Source: Erythroxylum novogranatense
Taxonomy: Eukaryota; Streptophyta; Magnoliopsida; Malpighiales; Erythroxylaceae
Length of the DNA: 64,000 bases
Assembly: GCA_029891385.1 (NCBI GenBank)
Contig: CM057231.1
Span: 67,844,990-67,908,989 of the forward strand
Direction: 5' to 3'
How positions within the stretch are numbered: the stretch's first letter is position 1; every line of letters begins with the position of its first letter. Positions 9,205 to 18,661 of the stretch are shown here, piece after piece. The notes beneath the pieces were generated by a model that saw only the letters and a list, made by a program, of their open reading frames with translations, had not been told where the DNA came from and ran no database searches. Made by a program: the position numbers and the translations under genes.

Positions 9205-11205
9205 AAGGGGGCTGTAGTTGTTTGGAGGAGAATCACGATTATTGCCTAAAAGACTTAAAAGAAATAAGAGGAGAGAAGAGAGAAAGCTTGTTTCGGTGGA
9301 GAAGAACCGAAGAGAAGAAGAAGAGAGCTTCAAAGGTTCAGTTTTCTCCAAATTTCTTGAGGGGTTTTTGGTGCTTTTCAAAGGGAAAGGTGAAGAAGAA
9401 GATGAAAGATTCTTATGGAGCCCAAAAATTCGAAAATGGTGTGAGAGAAGGTAAGATGCGAAATTTTGAGATATGTGAATTTTGATGAATTTCTGGTTTA
9501 GAAATATGGAAAATGGTATGGGTTTATGGAGTATGAAGTTAATTTTGTTGATTTCTTAATATTATGGGTTTAGTTTTGGATGGAAATTAATTAGGGTTAT
9601 GCCTAATTTTATGAATTGGGGTTTTTGGAAATTGGTGATTTAGACAGCTTGATTATATGTGAAATTAGTGTGTTCTAAATTCAATTTGAGGATTATGTTA
9701 TTTATGAGATTGAATTTGTGGGAAATTGGTGTAGGGAATTTTTCTATTGGAAGGAAGAAAGACGCAATGGTCAAATTGAAGTTAAGGACAAGCTTCTAGG
9801 CAGGAAATCGAGGTGGGTACCTGTTTATAATAGAATTTATAAGCCACTACTGCTTTCTTTAAACAAAAAGATTTTCTGATTTCAATTGCATCATAATTGT
9901 TGCATCATTGTATGAATGACTTGAAAAATCAATATTGATTCGATACATGAACTTTTGATGAATTGCAAAATACATTGTGTTATGCCTCGAAAGATTTCAT
10001 GGCATTTTGTGTATTCGGAAAAGAGCATTCGATAAATTGATTTAAGCATGATTATGTGATTGTGATTGGGCGAGAGAGAACCTATTTTGTTAAGTCACGT
10101 GCACGTTGACCCCCTTAGCCTTCTCCCGGCTGCCTGCTTGAGGCTTACGAGATTCGAAAAATAGACTCGTCGTGTTTACGGTAAACTTCGATTTTCGTCG
10201 TGTTTATGGAACTCTCGAGCCATTTGTGTGCATTGCATATGTGATATGACATTGCATCTATAAATTGTCAAATTGATGCACTCATGTTTTATAAACTTAT
10301 GGGTTTATGGCTGAAAGCCTAAAAATTATATGTTTTGCAAATGGAGATTTTGGCTACAGCAAGGAAAAGAACCTTTTGAAAATGTGCTTTACGGATTTCA
10401 AAGAAATGTTTTCTAAGACCAAAAAAGAAAAATAATTTCAAGGATTTTGCTTATATATTTGTTATAAACTGTTACCCACGAGCTATAAACTCACCCCCTT
10501 CATTCCCATTCTCAGGTGATGAGAAGAAGATCGGGTGAAAGAAAATGAAGATTTCTATTTGCATGTGTTTATATTGTATTGCTGTTAAGTAAGATAGTGT
10601 TGAGAAATTCAAAATTTGTTGTGTATTGCGTACTTTGGATTTTGGTGTTGATATTGTATATGGCCTGAATTGCCACGAGTGTATGAAGAGTAGTCATTCC
10701 AGGACATATGTGATTTATGAAATTTGTGTATATAGTGAGTATAAGGTGTATGGACTTCTGGAATTATGTATCGATTTAAGTTATGTTTGGGATGTGTGTA
10801 TGAGTATGAATGTGATAATGTATTTTGGATTGAGTTTGGTTATGAAAGAAATGAAAAGGAAAGGAATAAGAAAGAAAGAAAAGAAAAGAAAATTTTATAC
10901 CAGATTTAGAATGTCTTAAGGTTTCCAACGCGACAGTGATTTCTAAGATTTTGTTCGCGGATGTCGGTACTTGTGTTTCAGTTCGAATGCTTCAATTCGA
11001 TTTGTGATTCGTGATCGTTTGTTTGGTTTGTCTCCGAGCCAATTCGATTTGACTTTGTTTGTATGCTTCGCTTCCAAGTTGGCTTTCGATTCGTTAATGA
11101 TTTGTTTCGCTTTGTGATCAATCGTTTATTTGTTCCGCCTCTTTGTGATTCGTTCCGTCTTCCGTTTTCAGGTTGGGGCGCCGGTCTCCAGATCGGGTCC
11201 CAACA

Positions 11206-11590
11206 AACACCCTTTGGATAGGCATTAGATCTATCAGCAAGTTGGATTATGACACCAGTTTCTTTTAGAGGCCCCGTATTCAAAGATTCATATATAGATT
11301 GAGGCATAACATTAATTGAAGCACCTAAATCCAACAACGGTTTCTCAATTTTCAGATTACCTATTTTACAAGGGATTGTGAACATACCTGGATCAGGACA
11401 TTTATGAGGTAACTTCTTTTGAAACACAGCAGAAACATTCTCACTCAGTCGCACCTTTTCATTGCCACTTAACTTTCTCTTTGAGTTACAGATTTCCATA
11501 AGAAATTTAGCATAACAAGGAATTTGTTTAATAGCATCAAGCAAAGGAATATTTACCTGTACCTTACGGAAAGTTTCCAGAACTATTGCT
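11206..11590 (-). pseudogene. Athila-like protease, N-terminal fragment
   Basis: Minus-strand coding sequence contains A-I-K-Q-I-P-C-Y-A-K-F-L, then P-H-K-C-P-D-P-G-M-F-T-I-P-C and the protease active-site region L-L-D-L-G-A-S-I-N-V-M-P, with aspartate in the D(T/L)GA position. It continues to Y-P-K-G-V, where the LTR at 6693-11205 interrupts it; translation past that point reads LTR sequence. The C-terminal half is at 6526-6692. The domain order (gag C-terminal helix, then DLGAS protease) is that of Athila/Tat gypsy polyproteins. Confidence 0.85.
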
Positions 11591-13170
11591 CCTCCTTCTT
11601 CTACTTGGCAAAACGATTTGGAAAAGGAGGTTGTACATTGAATTTAGGCGTGACAATGCAAAAATCACCCTCTTTTTTCTCTTGTGATTTCTTTGGAACT
11701 TCTTTCTCTACTTCTTCTTCAACCTCTCGCTTAGAAACCTTTGGGGTAGGTTCCTTTAACTCTTTACCACTTCGAAGTGTGATAACACAAGCACTCTTCT
11801 TTGGATTTGCCTCAGGTTGAGAAGGGAGCTTTCCTGAATTTTGTGCCTCCAACCTATCGATGGCAATCTCCATTTGGCTCATTTGAGTCTCAAGATTCTA
11901 TATGCTTGCTTGTGTATCTTGCTGAAATTTCATAGTATTCTGTTGAAAGTTCACAGTATTTGTAGCCAATGTCTTAACTATGTCTGCCAAAGATTTATTT
12001 TCACCAGAACTTTGTCCCATTTGCTATTGTTGTCTAGGCACATAAGGTTGTTTATATGGCTGAAAATTAGAACTTACTTGTTGACCCTGATTGTTGCTAT
12101 AACGGAGGTTTGGATGATCTCGCCAACCCAAATTATACGTGTTTGAAAATGAGTCATACTTCCTTTGAGGTTGTCCCAAATAACCACCCATTGTCTTGGC
12201 TTCTTCAACTTGGTCTTCTTGTAGAGTGGGACACATATGTATGGGATGGCCAACCATATAACAAATTCCCCAAGTCTTAGCTTCCTCTTTCCTAGATATT
12301 GCAAGTTAATGCACCAAAGAAGTCAAATCATCTAATCTTCTTTCCAACGACGAAACTCCCATCTCATTAACATGTCTTGAACCATAATCATTCTGAGCTC
12401 CAAATTGTTGAGAGTTAGAAGCCAAAGTTGAGATTAAATCCCATACAACTGCTGGTGTTTTATCAACTAGCACTCCTCCACTTGCAGCATCTATCATACT
12501 CCTCTCAGTCGATAAAAGACCTTCATAAAAGTATTGAAGCAACAGTGGCTCACTGATTTAATGATGGGGCAAAATGCACACAGCTTTTTAAATCTCTCCC
12601 AACATTCATGTAAAGACACCCCTAGCATTTTGTCGGATGCCACAAATTTCTTTTCTGATATTGGCAACCCTGGCAGCTGGGAAAAATTCTCTAAAAATAA
12701 CTTCTTCATCTCAGCCCATATTCTAATACTTCCAGCAGGTAAATAATATAACTAATCTTGGGCATCGTCCTTCAAACAGAAGGGAAAAGCCCTCAACTTT
12801 ATCTGTTATTCAGTGACATTAGTAGGCTTCATCCCCATACAAACAATATCAAACTCCTTCAAATGCTTATAAGGATCTTCTCCAAGTGTGCCTCAGAAGG
12901 TGGGTAACAAGTGAATCAATCCTGACTTGAGCTCAAAAGTGTTATTATCACCCAAATTTGGAAAATTAATGTAGTGAGACTGTCGGTCCTCAGCTGGAGT
13001 AGCTAGTTGGTGTAAAGTGTGATTTGCATCCATGTTCCTTTCCCTCTGTCGTTCTTCTCTTAGTACTTGTTGTCTTTCTTTCGTTTGCTTTGTTAATGCC
13101 TTTGCTATTTTCTCAATTTCAATATTGTACTGCAAATTTTTAGACTGATTCGAACGTGTACCGTACATAA
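11591..13170 (-). pseudogene. Athila-like gag, frameshifted
   Basis: Reading minus from 13168: a basic N-terminal part rich in R, E and Q; a retrotransposon gag domain (motifs D-P-Y-K-H-L-K-E-F and L-Y-Y-L-P-A-G-S-I, about 12880-12500); Y-F-Y-E-G-L and D-A-A-S-G-G at about 12500; a degenerate zinc knuckle at about 12240-12280 with spacing W-x2-C-x4-H-x4-C, where the first cysteine is replaced by tryptophan; then a charged region and the I-T-L-R-S-G-K-E motif common in Athila gag. In-frame stops and shifts occur at about 12890, 12790, 12500, 12300 and 11900. The protein would form the capsid of a retrotransposon particle. This copy is dead. Confidence 0.8.
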
Positions 13171-13182
13171 ATCGTCAAAAAT

Positions 13183-13200
13183 TTCCTGACTACGGTGCCA
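13183..13200 (-). other. Decayed tRNA-Asp-type primer-binding site
   Basis: On minus it reads TGGCACCGTAGTCAGGAA. This matches the Athila primer site found intact at 40837 (TGGCGCCGTTGCCGGGGA) at 13 of 18 positions. Four of the five differences are G to A or C to T, as expected from decay of methylated cytosines. It lies between gag and the LTR edge at 13213. Confidence 0.6.
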
Positions 13201-13212
13201 AAATTTGGTGAA

Positions 13213-13855
13213 TGCTGTCGCCTGCAACCAAATATAAAAATAAACCAACTTCCTGCAACACAAATAATGTAGTAGTGGAAAGTAGAGATCGTTCCTATTA
13301 GGAATTCTGACGTTAGTAGTTACGCAATAAAAGGGGGGTTCTAATTGTGAATTAAACAGAATTTAATTGGAAATTAAAATTGAAAAATAACTAATAACAA
13401 AATAATGAGAATTTAACAATCAATAGAAACAAATCTTGGTTTTACGTCTCCTCCGTTATTGGACTTGCGTTGATCATCGAAACTAAAAATAACCAATTTA
13501 TTAGTTAAGCATTCATTGTGGTAAATTTCTTTACCTATTTTCTCTTATGTTTAGTTAACCAAAACATGTATTTGAATTAACCCTTATTAATTAATAACCT
13601 GGATACGATCTCAGATTTAATTAATTAATAGCTTTACGAATCAAGATAATCGACAAACTAGACAACATACATACGATGTACATTTAGCGTAGACAATTAT
13701 TTTTCCTATAATCATTTCTCTAACATAGTAGAAAAAAATCCTAGTCGTTACTTTTGATTAAAAGAATTAAACGTCAACCTATTTAATATAGCAATTGATT
13801 GAATAAAATCACAAACTAGTTGCACACCTAGTTGTAAAATCAAACAATCAAATAA
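13213..13855 (-). mobile_element. 5' LTR of the minus-strand Athila-like element, first part
   Basis: The LTR edge is TGCTGTCGCC on plus (GGCGACAGCA on minus), 12 bases from the primer site. The sequence is AT-rich and non-coding and is interrupted at 13855 by the solo LTR that continues to 16412. AATTAATTAATAGC-like and TTATTAATTAATAACC stretches resemble the late part of the Athila-A LTR. Confidence 0.5.
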
Positions 13856-13970
13856 TGTCGGACCCTGTTTTCGGAGCCCAACATCGGACACGGAAGCGTG
13901 ATGCTTGAGCATGGAGGGAAGACCTAGAAGTTGAAAATTTAGAAGAAAGATCCCTTGGAAGCAAAGGCGG

Positions 13971-14135
13971 GGGTCGCCGCAGTGTGTGTTGTTTTGCCGC
14001 GGCGAAACCTTTCAGGAAATTACCCCGCAGTGAGCAAATGAACCTTCGCCGCGGTGAGCGAAAGAACTCTCGTCGTGGTGAACCCGCGAATCTAACTTCG
14101 CCGCGGCGAGCAGATGGTCTCGTCGCGACGACAGC
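13971..14135 (-). repeat. CGCCGCGGCG / CGTCGCGACG palindrome cassette
   Basis: GC-rich palindromes include TTCGCCGCGGCGAG (14097-14110), GCCGCGGC near 13996, TTCGCCGCGGTGAG near 14045, CTCGTCGTGGTGAA near 14069 and CGTCGCGACG (14121-14130). They are separated by 10 to 25 bases of AT-rich filler. The last one is identical to the palindrome of Athila-A and Athila-B. Confidence 0.75.
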
Positions 14136-15638
14136 CCCTTTTTTTCCACAAAAACCCAAACTTAAAACTTTCATCCATTTTCATCAAAACAACCCAACCC
14201 AAAATAAACTCAAAAAGAAAACTTAAGCCTACACTCAAGCAATCTTCTAAAATCTTATTCTCATGGAAAAATGATTCAATACAAAGGTTTGAAGCTAAAA
14301 CAATATCAACCATATCTCATTAATAATCAAAAGAAGAGTTTTACAAAGCTTTAATGGCATTTCAAGCCATAATACATCAGTTGAGTTCAAGAACCAAAAA
14401 TACAAAATACACTTGAACTAATAAAACTTGAAATGTGACTAAAGCCTTGAATTCCCGAAATCTAACTTGAAAATACAAAAATATGACAATTCGGAGTGAT
14501 GTCGTAACTCTTGACCTACTCGATCTCTTGCTCATCACCTGAATAGGGGGAGGAGAATGGGGGTGAGCTATAAAGCTCGTGGGTAACATATTTATAATAA
14601 ATAAACTAGAAAAACTATTTTCAAAAGCTCATTGCCATCATACATTTTCGAAACCATAGTAATTTCGCATGTAAATAGTAGATATCATCATCTCAAAATT
14701 CTCGATTTTCAAACAATTCATGAGCAATTAAAAATCATGTATACATCAAACGTGTTAATAGATCATAAGCACATAAGCACAGTAGAATGGTTTAGGTAAG
14801 TCCAAATTCATGACGCACTACACATTCCCATATAATTGTCCTGTGTAGTCGTAAATTCTTGAGGGAGTCCTTTAAGGAGCTCCATGCCACTAGCGGGCAG
14901 GCGGGAGAAGCCCATACTTGGGTCAACGTGCACGTGACGGTTCTTAAGGGACTACCACAAACCCACATAACACAAATAGTTCAAAATCTTGTAAACTTGT
15001 TGCCAAAATGGAACTTTCTTGTAAACTTGCTTTTCATAACCTTAATATCCTTGTAAAAATCATTTCTGAAAACATGATATCATGAGCACGTATTCTTTTA
15101 AAGAGAAACCCTTTTCAAAGTCTTTTCATCAATCATCAATACAAATCATGTAGCAAACATATAACAATTTCACAATTCACTCAAAAAGCAAATAAGGCAA
15201 CATTGATGATGAAATTTAAATCATTAAATCTTTCTTGATTTGAAGAAAACAATGAGTGGCTTATTTACTCTATTATAAACGTGTACCCACCTTGAGTTCC
15301 TTTCTTATAAACTTGCTTAGGAATGTCTTTCCTCTTATTCCTCTTGCTCCTCTTACCTCACTTCATTTCCTTAAACAACAACCAAATTCCTATTCAATTT
15401 GGTGTAGAAATCAAAAAGTCATACTTTAACAATTCGAACTATAACTTATGCTGAAACAAAAATTCTATACTCAACTTCCATACAAATTTTGAGATTCTTA
15501 AACTGAATTAGAACTTTATTTTTTCATAAAACTTGTATCCCTATGTCTCTAGTTTACAACAAATTAAAAATCACCTCATTTGGACATAAAGTTATGTCCA
15601 AAATACTAAAACATGTCGGTGCAGGAAAATGACCTCTA

Positions 15639-15702
15639 ACCGCGGCGAGAAAGCTGGAGCGCGCCGTGACGTGCGCATACGCAGGTCGCGACGTGCGAAG
15701 CC
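15639..15702 (-). repeat. Second GC-rich palindrome cluster of the 13856 LTR
   Basis: ACCGCGGCGAG, GCGCGCCGTGACGTGCGC and GGTCGCGACGTGCG lie within 64 bases, directly after the conserved phrase TCGGTGCAGGAAAAT. The 18662 LTR has the same phrase followed by its own GC-rich cluster at 20300-20341. Confidence 0.6.
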
Positions 15703-16412
15703 AAAATCCACCCGAAACCTGATTTTCTCACATTCTTCAACCATATTCCTCCCATATTTCAAATATAACACATCTAAACTGTAAACCATCTCTTATACTT
15801 CATTTCTAAGCTCATTCCAACCCAATATCATCAACAAAACATCAAAATCTATCTTTGATCATTAAACCAAAAGATAACACTTGCATATAGCATTCACTAA
15901 CACTTCCCACACATTTTAAGCTATATTAGGGTTTCATCTAACCAAAACAAGATGGAATAAACTCATACTTACTTATTTTAGCCTCAAAGTCTTCAAGTTC
16001 TTCAAAGTTTCCCAAAACCCTAGCTTTTCCTCTTTTTCTCTTCTTCTTCCTCTCTTCCACGACACTCTCTTCTTTCCCTCTTCTTTTTATTTTTCTTCTT
16101 ATAATTTCCACTCCTAATAGATCATCAAATGTCCATTATGCCCCTCCATGTAAGCCTTATTCCTTTTAACCTTAAGTGATCTTCCAATTTTGCCCTTATA
16201 CATTTTACTTCTTCTTTTTCACTTACACCACACTATACTCTAACTTAATCTTAATTTCTCCATTTAATACTTTCAATTCCATCAATCTAAGCAATAAATC
16301 CTACAATCATTGACATGCTAATTAAACTTTTAAAAAAATAATTTATCTAGAAAAACCACATAATCAAATCAATTCATACTTAATAAAATCAATAAAAATT
16401 TGGGACCCAACG

Positions 16413-16900
16413 AATAATGACCAAGAAAAATAATTAATACTTGACTAATAAATCGATTAAAATAAGGAACAAAAGTCTCACAACATGCAAAGTTCAATAA
16501 CTACGACTCTGTAAACCAAGAAATAAAAGTTTAGTTACCCAACATCATGATTTTCCTAACTATTTTGACTGTCACTGGCATTGGGGTTGTCATGGGCATT
16601 ACTCTTCTTGTTCTGCCGTTGAAACTCTTCTTTCTCAGCCCTCTTTAAACCCTCCTTCCTATCACTGTAGATGATGGGACAATTAACGGTTAGAGATTTA
16701 TTGTCCACTCCTCATCCACGCACTACGCCAGCTACTAAGCTCCTAGCCGCAAGCGTCCTCCTTTATTTAACGCAACCCTTCTTTTTTTTAACAACACCTC
16801 CCCTCACTCTTTTTGATTTTGTCAATTAAAAATTTCAACCTTTTTGTCCACGCAAGCCACTTACACACCAAAACCTTCATGCCTTCCCCAATGTCAACGT
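16413..16900 (-). mobile_element. Probable continuation of the Athila-like 5' LTR or its flank
   Basis: Sequence continuing from 13855 after removal of the AATAA-flanked solo LTR. It is AT-rich with long pyrimidine runs at about 16780. I could not find the outer LTR end, so the right limit is arbitrary. Confidence 0.3.
16556..16671 (-). other. Possible short coding fragment of unknown origin
   Basis: A minus-strand frame of about 38 residues, very rich in K, E, R and Q, ends at a stop (16556-16558). It starts just downstream of CTACAG, which could be a splice acceptor. It could be a last exon, the C-terminus of a TE protein, or chance. No domain recognised and no upstream exon seen. Confidence 0.15.
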
Positions 16901-17290
16901 TTTGGTTGTTTATTTCTTTATATTCTTCTGCCCCTCTACTATAGTGTTTTGGTTTTTATCTCCATGTGCTACGTTTTAAAGCCCATCTTATTGTAACTCA
17001 TTAATTTCCTAGGTCACGCATAAAGAGTTGTCATTTTAGTCTTGGGTTGTCTTGTTTCTGCATTTTACGTTTCTGTTTGTTGCATGAGGCCATATCTAAT
17101 TAGGGTCAACGTCTAGTTCAGCTCTTTTTATCCTAAAATCATCACGGTTCTTTCTATTTAGTTTCAAAATACATCTTGACATAAAAAAAAGATTAATTCT
17201 CATTAAGTATAACTTCAAACCTCAAGAATAAAGAAAATTAACACACACAAAAATAGAAAATAAATGCACTAACATAAGTACATTGGATTG
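16900..17290. other. Non-coding stretch, nothing recognised
   Basis: AT-rich sequence without ORFs or recognisable repeat ends. Confidence 0.4.
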
Positions 17291-17442
17291 ACCTATTATG
17301 AGACAATCATATGGATATCTTATTCTAGTTTTAATGATAGTCTCATCCTTACAATGGTACAAGATCTAATATCACTTAGACTAGATGTGATGTAGTCGGT
17401 CTAGTACAAGTTGACACTTTGACCATACTATGAACCAAGTGA

Positions 17443-17542
17443 GGTATAGATGGTAAAAGGATGAATTGTATGGCAACATTAAGTATGGAAGGGGTATAGA
17501 TGGTAAAAGGATGAATTGTATGACAACATTAAGTATGGAAGG
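17443..17542. repeat. 50-bp tandem duplication
   Basis: GGTATAGATGGTAAAAGGAT... is repeated at 17443 and 17493, with one difference (ATGGCAAC against ATGACAAC). The near identity suggests a recent replication slip. Confidence 0.85.
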
Positions 17543-17817
17543 GTTCGTAGTCAAACCACTAACTTTTCGATCAATTGGGGGCCATAACGTGTGGCTAGAT
17601 ACTGCTCTTGACTTACTTGAATTAAGTGTTAATTCAAGTGGCCAACAAAACTGGGAACCTAATGGTTCACACATATAGGAGATCTGAAGGATGAGTAAAA
17701 TGGTCTTGAATGGTGATTTAAGATATGAGAGAGTGTTTTGGGATTGTATCACGATGTGATCGTGGTAGAAAACATTGCATGGAATGGATTAGAAACAAGT
17801 GTTGTTGGCTACCAGTT

Positions 17818-17938
17818 TGGTCATTAACTTCCCAAAACTTCCATTAATGCATGCTATTCATGGTCATTAACTTCCCATAACTTCCATTAATGCATGTTCT
17901 TCATGACCATTAACTTCCCATAACTCTCTATTAGTGAT
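17818..17938. repeat. 43-bp tandem repeat, 2.8 units
   Basis: TGGTCATTAACTTCCCA... starts at 17818 and 17861, and the partial third unit TGACCATTAACTTCCCATAA at 17904. Each full unit contains CCATTAATGCATG. It lies just upstream of the TATA-like sequence of the surrounding LTR-like region, like an enhancer repeat. Confidence 0.85.
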
Positions 17939-18355
17939 GGGAATTATGGAAGGCCAAATAGTGAAGAACATATAAATGATTTTCGTGCATCTTGTGTAAG
18001 ACACAAGTAAAAGAAAGGCTCTTTGTTACACACACTTTTTTTCTCTCTAACTCTCACCAGAGTTATTATCTTTGCTAGCACAAAGAAAGAATTCTAACGA
18101 TCTTCTATTAAGGTTTCATCCTTCTATCTTCGTGTGGACTTTCATTAGAGATGATCTACGTTGATCGTTGTGGTTCACGACAACCCAACGCGAAGAAGAT
18201 TAAAGAACAAAGGACATCATCATAAAGGTATGTAAACATCTTACATTTCATGTTTTTGTTTTCTATATCTATATGCATGAGTATATCTGTTTTTTGTTGA
18301 GGTTCTTTTTTTTCCGCTGCTTATATTTGATATATATTATATATGAGATGCATGA

Positions 18356-18661
18356 TCAAAACCTTACAAAGATTTCCCAGTTAACCTGAGCAAGCCCAAG
18401 TAATTACCGTTATGAGAAGTGGTAAAGTGATTAAGAATCATGTTGAGTTTCCTTTTAAGCTATCTGATACTGATAATTAAGAGAAGGAAAGCCTCACCAA
18501 AGAAGAAAATGAGTATAATAAGAAAAGAAATGGGAGAAACTCTTCAAGTCACATTCAAAAAGGTAAACAATGTAAGCATGACACCAAGGACAGTAAAGGG
18601 AAAAAATTGCACATGGCGACAGATCCTTATCGACCACTAATTCCATATCCAAGTCACCTTA
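18356..18661 (+). pseudogene. Athila-like gag remnant (element H), part 1
   Basis: A degenerate plus-strand coding region rich in K, E and T ends with a P-L-I-P-Y-P-S-H-L motif. This corresponds to the conserved P-x-I-P-(F/Y)-P sequence before the gag C-terminal helix of Athila elements. Several stops are present. Coding continues in frame at 21021 if the LTR at 18662-21020 and one copy of the duplication are removed. Confidence 0.5.

Larger units (their letters stand above)
6693..11205 (+). mobile_element. 4.5 kb plus-strand TGTTGG-type solo LTR with perfect AACAC duplication
   Basis: It starts TGTTGGACCCCG and ends CGGGTCCCAACA. It is flanked by AACAC at 6688-6692 and 11206-11210, a perfect 5-bp target-site duplication. 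Removing the element and one AACAC restores the protease frame of the interrupted Athila-like element. The upstream part holds a GC-rich cassette and a 187-bp tandem array. A TATA-like CTATAAAAGC lies at 9195, followed by a purine-rich leader. The conserved blocks are at 10068-10172 and 10463-10546. There is no primer site, gag or pol, so this is a solo LTR, or a very large LTR-like non-coding element. It is almost twice as long as its relatives, mainly from expansion of the upstream region. Confidence 0.8.
13856..16412 (-). mobile_element. 2.6 kb minus-strand TGTTGG-type solo LTR with perfect AATAA duplication
   Basis: The plus-strand ends are TGTCGGACCCTG and GGGACCCAACG, flanked by AATAA at 13851-13855 and 16413-16417. 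Sense is minus: conserved blocks at 14848-14942 and 14500-14600, and a purine-rich leader at about 16000-16110 (on minus). Palindromic GC-rich cassettes occur twice, at 13971-14135 near the 3' end and at 15639-15702 in the upstream part. No coding domains and no primer site. It is inserted in the 5' LTR of the Athila-like element. Confidence 0.85.
17290..18355 (+). mobile_element. Copia-like LTR remnant
   Basis: CATATAAATG near 17968 is followed by a GTGTAAGACACAAG stretch, a long T/C-rich tract (CTTTTTTTCTCTCTAACTCTC) and TTTTTTCCGCTGC near 18310. This succession is common in Ty1/copia LTRs, from promoter through U5. Two internal tandem repeats are listed separately. No TG...CA ends with a duplication could be fixed, so boundaries are approximate. 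Confidence 0.35.

Noticed and set aside
9166..9485. Lysine/glutamate-rich and serine-rich ORFs near the LTR promoter
   Set aside because: They are translations of the purine-rich transcript leader and are not conserved in related LTR copies.
10626..10919. 97-residue ORF on plus
   Set aside because: It lies in the LTR 3' part, with low complexity at the end and no counterpart in the other copies.
13848..14226. Arginine-rich ORFs on both strands
   Set aside because: Products of the GC-rich palindrome cassette in a solo LTR, crossing the LTR boundary.
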